Origin: PS1 clade bacterium
GTDB taxonomy: Bacteria > Pseudomonadota > Alphaproteobacteria > RS24
Direction of reading: 5' to 3'
Assembly: GCA_003331985.1 (NCBI GenBank)
Contig: QOQK01000002.1
Coordinates: 1-64,000 of the forward strand
DNA: 64,000 nt
Positions 18,529-29,055 of this stretch are shown here, in pieces. The notes below the pieces were generated by a model. That model did not search any database and was not told where the DNA came from. It was given only the letters and a program-made list of their open reading frames with translations. Position numbers and translations under genes: made by a program. Numbering within the stretch: position 1 is the stretch's first letter; every line of letters begins with the position of its first letter.

Positions 18529-19125
18529 ATGACAGAAAATTTGCAATGTGCGCTTACCGGAAAGCTGCTAACGCGTGAAAAAACGATCAGGTTCGTTATT
18601 GGACCTGATAACACAGTTATTGCTGATTTATCCGAGGAACTGCCGGGCGAGGGCATCCGACTTTTGGGCTATCGTGGCACATTAGAGGCCTCTATCCGCG
18701 ATGGGTCATTCAAAGAGCTTTTTGACAAAAAGTGGTTAGATGGTGATCCGGTTATTTCTGCCTCTTTTTTAGATAAAATTGAGTCCCAACTTATGGATAA
18801 GGTTCTTGGGCTGATAGGCTTGGCCCGCCGCGCCGGGTCAGTACTCAATGGCTTTGCTAAAGTTGAGGGCAGTCTAAAATCGGGTAAGTGCAAACTATTG
18901 TTAACAGCTAGTGACGGCGCAGAGGACGGGCGCATGAAAATGACACGCCTTGCAGAAGCTGTTGAATGCCAACAAGTGACGATTCTGCCTTCCGCCAGAT
19001 TAAGTATGGCTTTAGGCCAGACAAATGTTATACATGCAGGAATTATCGGTTCAGGATGGGCCGAACGCCTGAACGCATCGATTGACAGATTGTCACTTTA
19101 TGTTAACGGACACGAGGCAGCATAA
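18529..19125 (+). CDS. ylxR: YlxR-domain RNA-binding protein with L7Ae-like domain
   Basis: 198 residues. The N-terminal YlxR (DUF448) domain (CALTGKLLTREKTIRFVIGPD) is fused to a C-terminal L7Ae/L30e-like domain (LIGLARRAGSVLNGFAKVEG...). This two-domain form is usual in alphaproteobacteria and always sits between nusA and infB. It is probably an RNA or RNase P-associated protein; the role in this class is not established. Confidence 0.9.
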   Translation: MTENLQCALTGKLLTREKTIRFVIGPDNTVIADLSEELPGEGIRLLGYRGTLEASIRDGSFKELFDKKWLDGDPVISASFLDKIESQLMDKVLGLIGLARRAGSVLNGFAKVEGSLKSGKCKLLLTASDGAEDGRMKMTRLAEAVECQQVTILPSARLSMALGQTNVIHAGIIGSGWAERLNASIDRLSLYVNGHEAA

Positions 19126-19179
19126 GGCCTCAACATATGACAACAGGTTAGTGCTATTAGGTTGGAAGTGATAACGGAT

Positions 19180-21678
19180 ATGAGTGAAAAAGAAGAGAAC
19201 GAAAAAGCTGATGAACAAAAGCCCGGCAAGACGCTGAGCTTGAAGCGAACTGTTGACTCCGGTCAGGTACGTCAGAATTTTTCTCATGGCCGGACTAAAT
19301 CTGTTCAGGTTGAACGTAAACGTAAACGCATGGTCACTCCGGGGAGTGCCGGAGCCTCAAGTGCTGCGACACCGGCTACACCTAGCGCGGTTGAGCCAGT
19401 TGAAACAAAAGCCCCTGAAGTTAAAGAGCCGACTTCTGAAAATAATCTTGGCGGTCTTTCTCGTCAGGAGCAAGCAGCGCGTCAAGCGGCTGTTGCAGAA
19501 GCGAAAGTAAGGGCTGCTGAAGAGGCTGTTCGAGATAAAGAAGAGGCTGAGAAAAGAGCCTTAGAGGATGCCGAACGCGCCAAAGAAGAAGCTAAAAGAA
19601 AAATTGAGTCGCCCGAGGTTCTTGATGTGCCTGTGGTGCCGGTTGAAACAAGTGATACTGCGGCTTCGCCTCGACGGAAAGAGCCTGTACGTGCGGGGGA
19701 AGAAACACCGGCGCGCCGCAAAGAAAAAGCAGAGGAGCCGCGCCGCCCAGCCGTGGCTAAACGCGGAGAGCAGCAGCGTCGACGTACTGGGAAGTTGACC
19801 ATTAACGATGCATTGAATGATGAAGAACGCATGCGTTCAATGGCATCCATACGTCGCCGTCGTGAACGCGAAAAAAGACAGTCAATGTCTATGGAGCCGC
19901 GCGAAAAAGTTGCGCGTACCATTAAATTGCCTGAATCAATTACTATTCAAGAACTTGCGAACCGCATGGCGGAGCGAGCTGTGGATGTCATTAAATTGCT
20001 GATGCAACAAGGTGTTATGGCAAAAATCAACGATACGATTGATGCCGATACTGCCGAATTGCTTGCCGAAGAATTGGGGCATAAGGTCAATCGTGTCACA
20101 GATGCAGATGTAGAAGACAGCATCGATTCTGAAGAAGATACTGATGAAGATAAAAAGCCGCGTCCGCCGGTTGTGACTGTTATGGGTCACGTTGACCACG
20201 GGAAAACATCCTTGCTTGATGCATTGCGGAAAGCCAGTGTTGTCACCGGTGAGGCTGGCGGTATTACCCAGCATATCGGGGCATATCAGGTCACTAAAGA
20301 TGATGGTGAGAAGGTAACTTTCATCGATACGCCGGGTCACGCGGCCTTTACGTCAATGCGTGCGCGGGGCGCCAAAGTAACAGATATTGTTATTCTCGTT
20401 GTTGCCGCCGATGATGGTGTGATGCCTCAGACAGTTGAAGCTATCAGCCATGCCAAGGCGGCAGACGTGCCGATTGTGGTTGCGGTGAATAAAATCGACA
20501 AGCCTGAAGCTGACCCTACAAGAGTGAAAAACGAATTATTGCAGCATGAAATCATTTCTGAGGACATGGGCGGTGATGTTCAGTTTGTCGAAGTTTCGGC
20601 CATTGCGGGGACAGGGCTTGATGAATTGTTGGAGTCTGTTCTGCTTCAGGCTGAACTTCTTGATCTAAAAGCTAATCCGGACCGTGCGGCGGAAGGTATT
20701 GTTATCGAGTCAAAACTCGAAAAAGGCAGAGGGGCGGTTGCGACTGTTCTTGTGCAACGAGGCACGTTAGCTGTCGGTGATATTTTTGTTGTTGGGGAAG
20801 AGTCCGGTCGGGTTCGTGCCCTTTTGGACGACCAAGGCGAAAGCATTACAATCGCATTACCGGCCTCTCCGGTTGAAGTTCTGGGCGCGGGCGGCTCGCC
20901 ATCAGCAGGTGATATGTTTAACGTTGTTGAGACAGAAGCTAAAGCTAGAGAGATTGCTGAATATCGCGGTCGCATCAGTCGTGAGAAGCGAACAGCGTCA
21001 GGCAATCGAACAACGCTGGATCAGATGATGCAGCAGCTTAAAGACACTGAGCTTAAAGAGCTACCTATTGTTGTTAAAGCCGATGTGCAGGGTTCTGCCG
21101 AGGCAATTTCTCAGGCAGTGGATAAACTCGGTACAGATGAAGTTTGTGGCCGCGTTGTGCATACGGCAGTGGGCGGTATTACTGAAAGTGATATTACTTT
21201 AGCGGCGGCATCTAACGCTTCCATTCTGGGCTTTAATGTTCGTGCCAATTCACAGGCTCGAAACTTGGCTGATGAGCAAGGTGTTGAGATTCGTTACTAC
21301 AATGTGATTTATGACCTTGTTGACGATATGAAGGCCGCCATGTCCGGGATGTTAAGCCCTGATTTGCGCGAAACCATGCTCGGCAATGCTGAAATATTGG
21401 AAGTCTTTAATGTCTCTAAATCAGGCAAAGTGGCGGGTTGTAAAGTTACTGATGGCTTGGTTCGCCGTGGCGCGGGAGTCAGACTTATTCGGGACAGTGT
21501 TGTTATTCACGAAGGTGAACTCAGTTCCCTTCGTCGCTTTAAGGATGAAGTGAAAGAGGTTAATGCCGGTCAGGAATGCGGTATGGCCTTTGAAAATTAT
21601 GAAGACCTTAAACAGGGTGACGTAATTGAGTGTTATGAGGTCGAGGAAATTGCCCGTACGCTTGATGACGTCAATTAA
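19180..21678 (+). CDS. infB: Translation initiation factor IF-2
   Basis: About 832 residues. The N-terminal half holds an Ala/Glu/Lys/Arg-rich coiled region (residues about 90-150) and the IF2_N domain ([25 protein letters not shown]). The GTPase domain has G1 [10 protein letters not shown]3 DTPGH and G4 NKID, followed by domains II-IV ([12 protein letters not shown] near residue 640). It brings initiator tRNA to the 30S subunit. ATG 19180 was chosen over an upstream TTG at 19162, which has no ribosome binding site. Confidence 0.97.
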   Translation: MSEKEENEKADEQKPGKTLSLKRTVDSGQVRQNFSHGRTKSVQVERKRKRMVTPGSAGASSAATPATPSAVEPVETKAPEVKEPTSENNLGGLSRQEQAARQAAVAEAKVRAAEEAVRDKEEAEKRALEDAERAKEEAKRKIESPEVLDVPVVPVETSDTAASPRRKEPVRAGEETPARRKEKAEEPRRPAVAKRGEQQRRRTGKLTINDALNDEERMRSMASIRRRREREKRQSMSMEPREKVARTIKLPESITIQELANRMAERAVDVIKLLMQQGVMAKINDTIDADTAELLAEELGHKVNRVTDADVEDSIDSEEDTDEDKKPRPPVVTVMGHVDHGKTSLLDALRKASVVTGEAGGITQHIGAYQVTKDDGEKVTFIDTPGHAAFTSMRARGAKVTDIVILVVAADDGVMPQTVEAISHAKAADVPIVVAVNKIDKPEADPTRVKNELLQHEIISEDMGGDVQFVEVSAIAGTGLDELLESVLLQAELLDLKANPDRAAEGIVIESKLEKGRGAVATVLVQRGTLAVGDIFVVGEESGRVRALLDDQGESITIALPASPVEVLGAGGSPSAGDMFNVVETEAKAREIAEYRGRISREKRTASGNRTTLDQMMQQLKDTELKELPIVVKADVQGSAEAISQAVDKLGTDEVCGRVVHTAVGGITESDITLAAASNASILGFNVRANSQARNLADEQGVEIRYYNVIYDLVDDMKAAMSGMLSPDLRETMLGNAEILEVFNVSKSGKVAGCKVTDGLVRRGAGVRLIRDSVVIHEGELSSLRRFKDEVKEVNAGQECGMAFENYEDLKQGDVIECYEVEEIARTLDDVN

Positions 21679-21721
21679 TAGCCTCGTTCTCTGCCAATAA
21701 ATTTTGAGCCGGATTATATTC

Positions 21722-22225
21722 ATGGCAAAGCGTTTCAAAAAATCTGCACATTCTGACACGCCGCGAAGTCAGAGACAGTTACGTGTCGGTGAATTACTGC
21801 GTCAAAAGTTGTCAGAAGTCTTCTCTAGAGGGGATATTAGCGGCACAAATCTTGATACGCGGCTTGTGACTGTGACGGAAGTGCGGGTAAGTCCTGACTT
21901 GAAAAAAGCCACGGCCTATGTTGTGCCACTTCTGCAAATGACCGAAACCTTGTCAAAGCGTAAACGCAATACAGTCGCCAGCTCAGCCGCCGATTTGACT
22001 GCTGAATTAAACCGTCATGCTGGTGCTTTAAGAATTAAGATGGGGGACGGACTTCGCCTTAAATATGTTCCGAGTCTTTCTTTTAAATCGGATGATAGCT
22101 TTGATAATGCAGCTGTCATGGATAATTTGCTGGCGCGAGATGAAGTCCGGCGGGATTTGTCAGCTAATCCAGAAATATCAGATAAGTCACCTGAAGCTGA
22201 GCCTGACTCAACAAACGAGGCTTAA
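21722..22225 (+). CDS. rbfA: Ribosome-binding factor A
   Basis: 167 residues with a type II KH-like fold: RQLRVGELLRQKLSEVFSRG, TVTEVRVSPDLKKATAYV and the typical RMKYVP-like LRLKYVPSLSFKSDDS. It functions in late 30S maturation and cold adaptation. The C-terminal 30 residues are an acidic variable tail. Set between infB and truB as in most bacteria. Confidence 0.95.
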   Translation: MAKRFKKSAHSDTPRSQRQLRVGELLRQKLSEVFSRGDISGTNLDTRLVTVTEVRVSPDLKKATAYVVPLLQMTETLSKRKRNTVASSAADLTAELNRHAGALRIKMGDGLRLKYVPSLSFKSDDSFDNAAVMDNLLARDEVRRDLSANPEISDKSPEAEPDSTNEA

Positions 22226-22227
22226 GT

Positions 22228-23199
22228 TTGGGTCGAAGACGCAAAGGCTTGCCAATACATGGCTGGATTAACTTCGATAAACCTGAAGGTATGACGTCAA
22301 CTGCTGCTGTTGGCAAAATTCGCCGCCTGTTTAATGCACAAAAGGCCGGACATGCAGGAACGCTGGATCCGTTGGCGCAAGGAATTCTGCCGATTGCGCT
22401 TGGGGAGGCTACAAAAACAGTCCCGTTTATGATGGACGCCGCAAAAACATATCACTTCACTGTATGTTGGGGGGTTGCGACCACGACGGATGACCGCGAG
22501 GGGGATGTGCTGGAAACATCCTCACATCGCCCGACAGATGCTGATATTGAGGATGTTATAGGCGCGTTTATCGGGAATATTTCTCAAGTGCCGCCTGCTT
22601 TCTCTGCCATTAAGTTAGATGGGCGCCGTGCTTATGACATGGCGCGGGCGGGCGAAAAGCCTGAAATTTCTGCAAGAAGTGTTCAGGTTGACCGGCTCAC
22701 TTTGGTAAACAGGCCCGATAATGACACAGCCCAGTTTGCGGTAGATTGCGGTAAGGGCACTTATGTGAGGTCTTTAGCCCGCGATATGGCTTTAAAACTC
22801 GGTACTTTTGGGCATGTGCATTACTTGCGCCGAACACGTGTTGGGCCGTTTGATGAAAAAAGCACAATAGGGCTGGATATTCTTGATGATTTAGGCCATA
22901 TTGCCGCCGAAGTTGATGCTCTTGATGCGTTTAATGCGCAACTAAAGCCCCACTTGCTTCCTTTACAGACAGTGCTGGACGACATCCCGGCTCTGCCGAT
23001 TAATGAAAAGGAAGCGCGCGATATTCGCATGGGCAGAGCAGTCAACATCACCGCTCATGTAGTGGATGATAAGTTATCTGAAAGCCCCGGAGCCACTAAG
23101 GTTTTAGCGCTTTTTGAAAATCATCCAGTTGCATTGGGGAAGCTGGAAGAGGGCAGATTTCAGCCGGTGCGTGTTTTTAACCTGTCCGATAAAAATTAA
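22228..23199 (+). CDS. truB: tRNA pseudouridine(55) synthase TruB
   Basis: 323 residues. Makes pseudouridine 55 in tRNA. The catalytic Asp motif is [15 protein letters not shown] near residue 48; [19 protein letters not shown] and the [10 protein letters not shown] motif are present, as is a C-terminal PUA-like extension. The start is a TTG at 22228 with ACGAGG 7 bases upstream, 2 bases after the rbfA stop. Confidence 0.96.
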   Translation: MGRRRKGLPIHGWINFDKPEGMTSTAAVGKIRRLFNAQKAGHAGTLDPLAQGILPIALGEATKTVPFMMDAAKTYHFTVCWGVATTTDDREGDVLETSSHRPTDADIEDVIGAFIGNISQVPPAFSAIKLDGRRAYDMARAGEKPEISARSVQVDRLTLVNRPDNDTAQFAVDCGKGTYVRSLARDMALKLGTFGHVHYLRRTRVGPFDEKSTIGLDILDDLGHIAAEVDALDAFNAQLKPHLLPLQTVLDDIPALPINEKEARDIRMGRAVNITAHVVDDKLSESPGATKVLALFENHPVALGKLEEGRFQPVRVFNLSDKN

Positions 23200-23210
23200 A
23201 GGAGTTACCG

Positions 23211-23480
23211 ATGTCGATTAGTCCTGAACGCAAGCTTGAGCTTGTTAAAGAATATGCCACACAGGATGGTGATACAGGATCACCTGAGGTTCAAGTGGCC
23301 ATCCTCACGGAGAGGATAAACAATCTGACCGAACATTTTAAATCTCACGGCAAAGATAATCACTCACGCCGGGGTCTTTTGAAAATGGTCAGCCAACGTC
23401 GCCGTCTTCTTGATTATCTAAATGCACGTAATTCTGAGCGTTATCAGACTCTCATTAAGCGTCTGGGTCTACGCCGTTAG
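23211..23480 (+). CDS. rpsO: 30S ribosomal protein S15
   Basis: 89 residues, the standard length. Features: [22 protein letters not shown] and the RNA-binding core [29 protein letters not shown] precedes the ATG at a good distance. rpsO-pnp is the usual pairing; the gap to pnp carries a hairpin. Confidence 0.98.
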   Translation: MSISPERKLELVKEYATQDGDTGSPEVQVAILTERINNLTEHFKSHGKDNHSRRGLLKMVSQRRRLLDYLNARNSERYQTLIKRLGLRR

Positions 23481-23506
23481 ATTCTCAACACTTCGGTTGA
23501 CTAACA

Positions 23507-23528
23507 GCCTGCATCAGGGGATGCGGGC
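23507..23528 (+). promoter_or_regulatory. Stem-loop in the rpsO-pnp intergenic leader
   Basis: GCCTGCATC (23507-23515) pairs with GATGCGGGC (23520-23528), nine pairs including one G-U, closing a four-base AGGG loop. It sits 15 bases before the pnp ATG with no T-run after it, so it is a leader hairpin, not a terminator. In E. coli a hairpin here is cut by RNase III during pnp autoregulation; the same role is inferred. Confidence 0.6.
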
Positions 23529-23543
23529 ATATGGAAAGAAAAA

Positions 23544-25691
23544 ATGTTTACAATTTCAAGAGAAGAAATCGATTGGGGTGGGCGTCCGCTTATTCTGGAA
23601 ACTGGTCGAATTGCCCGTCAGGCTGACGGTGCTGTTTTGGCAACTTATGGGGATACAACTGTATTGGCGACTGTGGTTGCTGACCGCAGCCCTAAATCGG
23701 GAATTGACTTTTTCCCGCTCACAGTGAATTACCAAGAAAAATCTTATGCTGCCGGTAAAATCCCTGGCGGTTATTTTAAGCGCGAAGGCCGCCCGTCAGA
23801 AAAAGAAACACTTGTTTCTCGTCTGATTGATCGCCCTATCCGCCCGCTGTTTGTCAAAGGTTTTAAAAACGAAACACAGGTCATTGCCACAGTTCTTAGC
23901 CATGACCTGGAAAACGATAGTGATATTGTTGCTATGGTTGCTGTTTCTGCGGCCCTGACAATTTCAGGTGTTCCATTTCTAGGGCCTATTGGTGCGGCGC
24001 GTGTCGGATTTGCCAATGGTGAATATATTTTGAACCCGACGCTGGAAGAGATGAAAGAAAGTAATCTTGATCTGGTGGTTGCGGGAACAGGCGACGCTGT
24101 TTTGATGGTTGAGTCCCAAGCCGGTGAACTTACAGAAGACGTTATGCTCGGTGCGGTTATGCATGGCCACCGTGAATTCCAGCCGGTCATTAACGCCATT
24201 ATCAGCCTTGCTGAAAAATGCGCAAAAGAGCCGCGTGATGTGCCTGAAAATAATGACGATGAGTTGAAAGAAAAAGTTTCCGGTATTGCCCGTGGTGATC
24301 TGGAAGCCGCTTATCAGGAAGCTGATAAATCGTCACGTCAGGAAAAAATTGCTGCTGCCAAAGACAAAGTCATGGCTGATTTACTGCCCGTAGATGCAGA
24401 CGCGGATACAGCGATTACACTTTCAGGTGCTTTCAAAGGTCTGGAAAGTGACATTGTACGCGGCGGTATTTTGGATACGGAAAAACGTATTGATGGTCGT
24501 GGCCTTGCTGATGTTCGCCCGATTGTTTCCGAAGTTGGTATTTTGCCTCGCGCCCATGGTTCGGCTCTGTTTACCAGAGGTGAAACTCAAGCGTTGGTCG
24601 TGGCCACGCTCGGAACGGGCGATGATGAACAACTCGTTGACGCATTAGAAGGTACTTATAAAGAAAACTTCATGCTGCATTACAATTTCCCGCCTTATTC
24701 AGTCGGGGAGACGGGCCGCGTTGGCTTTACGGGTCGTCGTGAAGTCGGTCACGGTAAGTTGGCATGGCGGGCTATCAAGCCGATGCTGCCAACTGCTGAA
24801 GATTTTCCATACACATTACGTCTCGTCTCCGAGATTACCGAATCCAACGGCTCGTCTTCCATGGCGACTGTTTGTGGCGCATCTCTCGCCATGATGGATG
24901 CAGGTGTACCTTTGCAAAAGCCTGTCGCAGGTATCGCTATGGGACTGATTAAAGAGGGCGACAGGTTCGCCGTTCTTTCTGACATTCTTGGTGATGAAGA
25001 TCACCTTGGCGATATGGACTTTAAAGTTGCCGGTACGCAGGACGGGATTACCTCCCTGCAGATGGATATTAAAATCACCGGTATCACCGAAGAGATTATG
25101 CAGGTTGCCCTGACACAAGCTAAAGGTGGCCGGGAGCATATTCTGGGTGAAATGGCGAGTGCACTTGGTGAAGCCCGTACTGAAATGGGTGAATATGCGC
25201 CGAAAATTGAAACCATTAAAATCGCACAGGATAAAATTCGCGAGGTTATCGGTTCAGGCGGGAAGGTCATTCGTGAGATTGTCGAGACGACAGGCGCGAA
25301 AGTTGACATTTCCGATGATGGCACCATTAAGGTCGCGTCCAGTGACGCCGCCGTTATTCAGGCCGCGATTGATTGGATTAACTCCATTGCTGCCGAGCCT
25401 GAAGTCGGTGTGATTTATGATGGTACTGTTGTGAAGACCATGGATTTTGGCGCCTTTGTCAATTTCTTCGGCAAACGCGACGGGTTGGTTCATATTTCAC
25501 AACTGGCTGACAGGCGTGTAGAGAACACAACCGACATCGTCAAAGAAGGCGATACGGTGAAGGTCAAGCTGATGGGCTTTGACGATCGCGGCAAGGTACG
25601 CTTGTCCATGAAGGTCGTCGACCAAGAAACAGGTGAAGACCTCGAAGGCAAAGCCGATGATGCGGCTGACGATGCTAACAGCGAGGACTAA
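23544..25691 (+). CDS. pnp: Polyribonucleotide nucleotidyltransferase (PNPase)
   Basis: 715 residues. Two RNase PH domains are separated by a helical domain. The second RNase PH domain carries the [20 protein letters not shown] [11 protein letters not shown] and [20 protein letters not shown] motifs. C-terminal KH ([21 protein letters not shown]) and S1 ([17 protein letters not shown]) RNA-binding domains follow. It is a 3'-5' phosphorolytic exonuclease of the degradosome. Last gene of the rimP operon; a strong terminator follows. Confidence 0.98.
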   Translation: MFTISREEIDWGGRPLILETGRIARQADGAVLATYGDTTVLATVVADRSPKSGIDFFPLTVNYQEKSYAAGKIPGGYFKREGRPSEKETLVSRLIDRPIRPLFVKGFKNETQVIATVLSHDLENDSDIVAMVAVSAALTISGVPFLGPIGAARVGFANGEYILNPTLEEMKESNLDLVVAGTGDAVLMVESQAGELTEDVMLGAVMHGHREFQPVINAIISLAEKCAKEPRDVPENNDDELKEKVSGIARGDLEAAYQEADKSSRQEKIAAAKDKVMADLLPVDADADTAITLSGAFKGLESDIVRGGILDTEKRIDGRGLADVRPIVSEVGILPRAHGSALFTRGETQALVVATLGTGDDEQLVDALEGTYKENFMLHYNFPPYSVGETGRVGFTGRREVGHGKLAWRAIKPMLPTAEDFPYTLRLVSEITESNGSSSMATVCGASLAMMDAGVPLQKPVAGIAMGLIKEGDRFAVLSDILGDEDHLGDMDFKVAGTQDGITSLQMDIKITGITEEIMQVALTQAKGGREHILGEMASALGEARTEMGEYAPKIETIKIAQDKIREVIGSGGKVIREIVETTGAKVDISDDGTIKVASSDAAVIQAAIDWINSIAAEPEVGVIYDGTVVKTMDFGAFVNFFGKRDGLVHISQLADRRVENTTDIVKEGDTVKVKLMGFDDRGKVRLSMKVVDQETGEDLEGKADDAADDANSED

Positions 25692-25726
25692 ACACCTTTA
25701 GGCTGTTGAACAGTCTTCAAAAAATC

Positions 25727-25759
25727 AAGGGCGGAGCCATGACGGCACCGCCCTTTTTT
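25727..25759 (+). terminator. Rho-independent terminator after pnp
   Basis: AAGGGCGG (25727-25734) pairs with CCGCCCTT (25748-25755), continued inside by GCC/GGC after an A-A mismatch, with an ATGAC loop. A run of six T residues (25754-25759) follows the stem. It ends the rimP-to-pnp transcript. Confidence 0.9.
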
Positions 25760-25806
25760 GTTGGGTGAGGTCACTCAACTCTAATCGAGAAATTTAGTCA
25801 CCTGAT

Positions 25807-25989
25807 TTAGTCGGTTGTTTGGCCGTCAATCTCGGCATCCTGAGCGTTTCTTTGGCATGACTCGATGCCGTTTATTGCGTTTTGTTTGGTGGTATAGCCC
25901 TCAATCACGCAGAGTGTTTCACCATTTGCCGCGTTGAGTTTCCAGTAAAACTGTCCGTCTGTTTGTTTGGCTAAAACGAATGTGCCCAT
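25807..25989 (-). CDS. Small DUF1508 (YegP-like) protein
   Basis: 60 residues with one copy of the DUF1508 repeat: strands with FYWKLNAANGETLCVIEGYTTKQNAINGIESC. ATG 25989 is preceded by AAAGGAAAG and begins the conserved domain; a longer upstream frame has no support. YegP-type proteins usually carry two repeats; single-repeat forms like this are also common. Function unknown. Downstream of fabB on the same strand, but separated by 134 bases. Confidence 0.82.
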   Translation of the reverse strand: MGTFVLAKQTDGQFYWKLNAANGETLCVIEGYTTKQNAINGIESCQRNAQDAEIDGQTTD

Positions 25990-26123
25990 TTTTGCTTTCC
26001 TTTGTTTTGTTTTTTGTAGAACGCAACGCACAAAATAATATGAAAATGTAACGGCTTTCAGGATTGCCGAGACTGCCTGTTAAGTCAAGTCGAATGAAAG
26101 TGCTTGTCGGGAGAACGCGGGGG

Positions 26124-27335
26124 TTAAACCCGTTTCATCACCAGCGAGCCATTGGTGCCGCCAAAGCCAAAGGAATTTGACAGCACGCAGTTCAGACCTG
26201 CGTTTTCGCGGGCTTCCTGAACGATTGGCATATCGGCAAAATCTGGATCCAATTCTTCAATATGAGCTGAAGCAGCGATGAAATCGTCTTGCATCATAAG
26301 CAGGCTGTAAATTGCTTCTTGGACACCTGCGGCGCCGAGCGAGTGACCGGTCAGGGACTTTGTGGCTGAAATGGGCGGGCAATCTGCGCCGAAAACTTTG
26401 CGCAGGGCTTCTATTTCTTTAATATCGCCAACGGGCGTAGAGGTCGCATGCGGGTTAATATAATCAACCGGCACATCCAGATCTTTCATGGCCATTTCCA
26501 TGCAACGTATCGCGCCTTCGCCGGAGGGTTGCACCATGTCATGTCCGTCAGAGGTTGCGCCATAACCGGAAACCTCAGCATATATTTTTGCACCACGTTT
26601 TTGAGCCCGCTCCATTTCTTCGAGCACCAGAACACCTGCGCCACCGGCGATGACAAAGCCATCGCGGTTTTTATCATATGCGCGGCTGGCTGTGGCAGGG
26701 GTATCATTATATTTGCTGGACATAGCGCCCATCGCATCAAAGAGAGAAGAGAGAGACCATTCCAGTGCTTCGCCGCCACCGGCAAACATGACATCCTGCT
26801 TGCCCCATTGAATCATTTCGGCTGCATTGCCAATGCAATGTGTAGAGGTCGCGCATGCGGATGAGATCGAGTAATTGATGCCTTTAATACCAAACGGCGT
26901 GGCGAGTGTCGCAGAATTGGTCGAGGACATGCATTTTGGGACGGCGAATGGCCCAATTCTTTTTGGGCCGCTATCGCGTGTGGTGTCGGCTGCTTCAACA
27001 AGCGTCCGTGTGCTTGGGCCGCCTGAACCCATAATGAGGCCGGTCATTGGATTGATGATGTCATTTTCTTCTAGACCTGCATCTGCAATGGCCTGTTCCA
27101 TAGCAACATAATTCCAAGCGGCACCTTCACCCATAAACCTGCGGACGCGCTTATCGACACGCGCTTCAATATCCAGTGCCGGCATACCGTATATTTGAGA
27201 CCGAAAACCAAGTTCAACATATTTGTCGGCGCGGGAAATCCCTGACTTGCCATTTTTTAAGCTTTCAGAAACCTCAGCGGTAGAATTACCGATGCACGAA
27301 ACAATCCCGATACCTGTAATGGCGACACGTCTCAT
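26124..27335 (-). CDS. fabB: 3-oxoacyl-[acyl-carrier-protein] synthase I
   Basis: 403 residues of the thiolase fold. The catalytic Cys is in [13 protein letters not shown], with the two His in [11 protein letters not shown] and [12 protein letters not shown]. The N-terminal [16 protein letters not shown] is typical of FabB (KAS I), which extends cis-3-decenoyl chains for unsaturated fatty acids. It lies 17 bases downstream of fabA on the minus strand, an operon. fabI, often third in this operon in other alphaproteobacteria, is not here. Confidence 0.95.
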   Translation of the reverse strand: MRRVAITGIGIVSCIGNSTAEVSESLKNGKSGISRADKYVELGFRSQIYGMPALDIEARVDKRVRRFMGEGAAWNYVAMEQAIADAGLEENDIINPMTGLIMGSGGPSTRTLVEAADTTRDSGPKRIGPFAVPKCMSSTNSATLATPFGIKGINYSISSACATSTHCIGNAAEMIQWGKQDVMFAGGGEALEWSLSSLFDAMGAMSSKYNDTPATASRAYDKNRDGFVIAGGAGVLVLEEMERAQKRGAKIYAEVSGYGATSDGHDMVQPSGEGAIRCMEMAMKDLDVPVDYINPHATSTPVGDIKEIEALRKVFGADCPPISATKSLTGHSLGAAGVQEAIYSLLMMQDDFIAASAHIEELDPDFADMPIVQEARENAGLNCVLSNSFGFGGTNGSLVMKRV

Positions 27336-27352
27336 TTTTTATCCTTTTTTGT

Positions 27353-27865
27353 TTAAAGCTGCCCGGCTTTGAAAAGGCCGACTCTTAAATCTTTGGCTGT
27401 ATAAATCTCTTTGCCATCAACTCTCATGATGCCATCCGCGAGACACATAACAAGCGCACGCGCAATCACACGTTTAATATTAATTTCGTATGTTATTAAT
27501 TTTGCGTCAGGTTCTACTTGACCGACAAATTTTACTTCCCCGGCACCCAGAGCACGCCCGCGCCCTTCTTGGCCGGCCCATAATGGGAAAAATCCAACAA
27601 GTTGCCACATGGCATCCAAGCCCAGGCAGCCCGGCATAACTGGGTCATTCACAAAATGACAGTCGAAAAACCATAAATCTGCCTTTACATCAAGTTCGGC
27701 AGTCATGATGCCTTTATCATAAGTACCGCCGGTATCGGATATTTGCGTAATGCGGTCAAACATCAGCATGGGTGGTGTTGGAAGGCGCCCATTTTCGGGG
27801 CCAAATAGATTGCCATTGGCGCAATCAATAAGTTCGTCATAATTATAAGAGTTTTTAATTGTCAT
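27353..27865 (-). CDS. fabA: 3-hydroxydecanoyl-ACP dehydratase/isomerase
   Basis: 170 residues, hot-dog fold. The active site is seen as [26 protein letters not shown], with the catalytic His and Asp. It introduces the cis double bond in the anaerobic-type unsaturated fatty acid pathway together with FabB. It is divergent from irr, with 172 bases between them that contain a CTAAATTTAG palindrome at 27897-27906 and the Irr-like site at 27998-28014. Confidence 0.96.
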   Translation of the reverse strand: MTIKNSYNYDELIDCANGNLFGPENGRLPTPPMLMFDRITQISDTGGTYDKGIMTAELDVKADLWFFDCHFVNDPVMPGCLGLDAMWQLVGFFPLWAGQEGRGRALGAGEVKFVGQVEPDAKLITYEINIKRVIARALVMCLADGIMRVDGKEIYTAKDLRVGLFKAGQL

Positions 27866-27997
27866 TGTTTGATCATATTTTCTGTGGACTTTTTCACTAA
27901 ATTTAGGGCGTTATGCCACCAAAAAGATTAGCATAAATTGAAGGGCTGTGTTGCAAAATCCATGAGGCTGAACAGAAAAGCTTGTAATCGCCTCTAG

Positions 27998-28014
27998 TTT
28001 ATAATAATTATAAG
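27998..28014. promoter_or_regulatory. Degenerate Irr-box-like palindrome upstream of irr
   Basis: The sequence is TTTATAA-TAA-TTATAAG, which has the 7-3-7 layout of the Irr box (TTTAGAA-N3-TTCTAAA) with symmetrical G-to-T / C-to-A changes and a mismatch in the last base. A perfect -10 hexamer TATAAT (28000-28005) lies inside it, 33 bases before the irr ATG. Autorepression of irr is inferred. Confidence 0.45.
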
Positions 28015-28037
28015 TTTCAGATTTTTTTACAAAGATT

Positions 28038-28487
28038 ATGGTTACGATGGAAAACGTTAACACCCATACGAATCAAAACGAAAGTCACCAAACGCTTACT
28101 GATAAATTGCGTGGGGTGGGATTGCGTGCAACCCGTCAAAGACTGGATATTGGGAGCCTTCTTTTCTCAGGAAAATATCGTCATGTGACGGCTGAAAGTT
28201 TACATGATGAGGCAATTGCAGCTGGCATGAAGATTTCACTGGCAACAATTTATAACGCCCTGAACCAGTTCACGGATGTCGGACTTCTCCGAGAGGTTCT
28301 CGTTGATCCTACGCGCACCTATTTTGATACAAATACATCTTCTCATCACCACTTTTTTAATATTGATAATGGTCATCTGACAGATATCCCGCATGATGAA
28401 ATCAATGTTTCCTGCCTTCCAACCTTACCGGATGGACAGATTATTGACGGTGTGGATGTTTTGATAAGAATTAAGCCTGTAGCATAA
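28038..28487 (+). CDS. irr: Irr-type iron response regulator (Fur family)
   Basis: 149 residues. Winged helix: LRGVGLRATRQRLDIGSLL and KISLATIYNALNQFTDVGLL. The Irr-specific features are the triple His in TSSHHHFFNIDNGHL (haem-binding in the family) and the short C-terminus without Cys pairs. No N-terminal Cys-Pro haem regulatory motif is seen, as in most non-Bradyrhizobium Irr proteins. Divergence from fabA-fabB is a recurrent alphaproteobacterial arrangement. In this class Irr acts when iron or haem is low. An ATG at 28047 is an alternative start. Confidence 0.9.
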   Translation: MVTMENVNTHTNQNESHQTLTDKLRGVGLRATRQRLDIGSLLFSGKYRHVTAESLHDEAIAAGMKISLATIYNALNQFTDVGLLREVLVDPTRTYFDTNTSSHHHFFNIDNGHLTDIPHDEINVSCLPTLPDGQIIDGVDVLIRIKPVA

Positions 28488-28493
28488 TTTTTA

Positions 28494-28510
28494 TTTAGAA
28501 TTATTCTAAA
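28494..28510. promoter_or_regulatory. Irr box (iron control element) upstream of rubrerythrin
   Basis: TTTAGAA-TTA-TTCTAAA is a perfect 7-3-7 inverted repeat equal to the published Irr-box consensus (TTTAGAA-N3-TTCTAAA type). It begins 7 bases after the irr stop codon and ends 3 bases before a -35 hexamer, so Irr bound here would touch polymerase at the rubrerythrin promoter. Confidence 0.85.
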
Positions 28511-28513
28511 CTA

Positions 28514-28543
28514 TTGACATCTCTTCTCTAAGACATATATAGT
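28514..28543 (+). promoter_or_regulatory. Promoter of the rubrerythrin gene
   Basis: A consensus -35 TTGACA (28514-28519) is followed by TATAGT (28538-28543, spacer 18) or TATATA (28536-28541, spacer 16). The predicted start of transcription near 28550 leaves an untranslated leader of about 75 bases before the rubrerythrin ATG. Confidence 0.65.
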
Positions 28544-28627
28544 CTACATAAGAGTTAGGGAAAGCCCTTTTCTCTTTATTACTGGCTTTTCGGATTGGCC
28601 GAAAAGCATGCTTGGAGGAAGATGATA

Positions 28628-29044
28628 ATGTCACTCGCAGACTCAAAAACTCTGGAAAACCTGAAGGACGCATTTGCCGGTGAAAGCCAGGCAAACCGTC
28701 GCTACCTTTACTTCGCGCAAAAAGCCGATGTAGAGGGATATAACGATGTTGCTACTGTATTTCGCTCGACTGCTGAAGGCGAAACAGGACACGCACATGG
28801 TCACCTCGAATTTCTTGAAGAAGTTGGGGATCCTGCAACTGGTGAGCCAATCGGTTCAACAGCTGCAAACCTGAAAGCTTCAATTGCCGGTGAAACACAT
28901 GAATACACAGACATGTATCCCGGTATGGCACGTACTGCACGTGAAGAAGGCTTCGATGAAATTGCTGACTGGTTTGAAACACTCGCCAAAGCGGAGAAAT
29001 CCCACGCTGGCCGTTTCCAGAAAGCACTGGACTCAATGGATTAA
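28628..29044 (+). CDS. Rubrerythrin-family diiron protein
   Basis: 138 residues: an erythrin four-helix domain with the ExxH-type diiron ligands in [31 protein letters not shown] and the C-terminal [12 protein letters not shown]. There is no C-terminal rubredoxin domain, so an outside electron donor is needed. Proteins of this kind reduce hydrogen peroxide. ATG 28628 was chosen because GGAGGAA (28614-28620) is ideally spaced; ATG 28622 is too close. Its promoter carries a perfect Irr box. A strong hairpin separates it from the Fe-S protein and DUF3501 genes, which are its usual partners. Confidence 0.92.
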   Translation: MSLADSKTLENLKDAFAGESQANRRYLYFAQKADVEGYNDVATVFRSTAEGETGHAHGHLEFLEEVGDPATGEPIGSTAANLKASIAGETHEYTDMYPGMARTAREEGFDEIADWFETLAKAEKSHAGRFQKALDSMD

Positions 29045-29055
29045 TTTCCACTCTG

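Noticed and set aside
19482..19922. A 146-codon Ser/Arg-rich minus-strand frame inside infB
   Set aside because: It arises from the skewed Ala/Glu/Arg codons of the IF2 N-terminal region read in reverse; no ribosome binding site and no domain.
26106..26150. GGGTTAAACCC palindrome at the 3' end of fabB as a terminator
   Set aside because: The stem is short, overlaps the stop codon and lacks a T-run on the minus strand; too weak to call.
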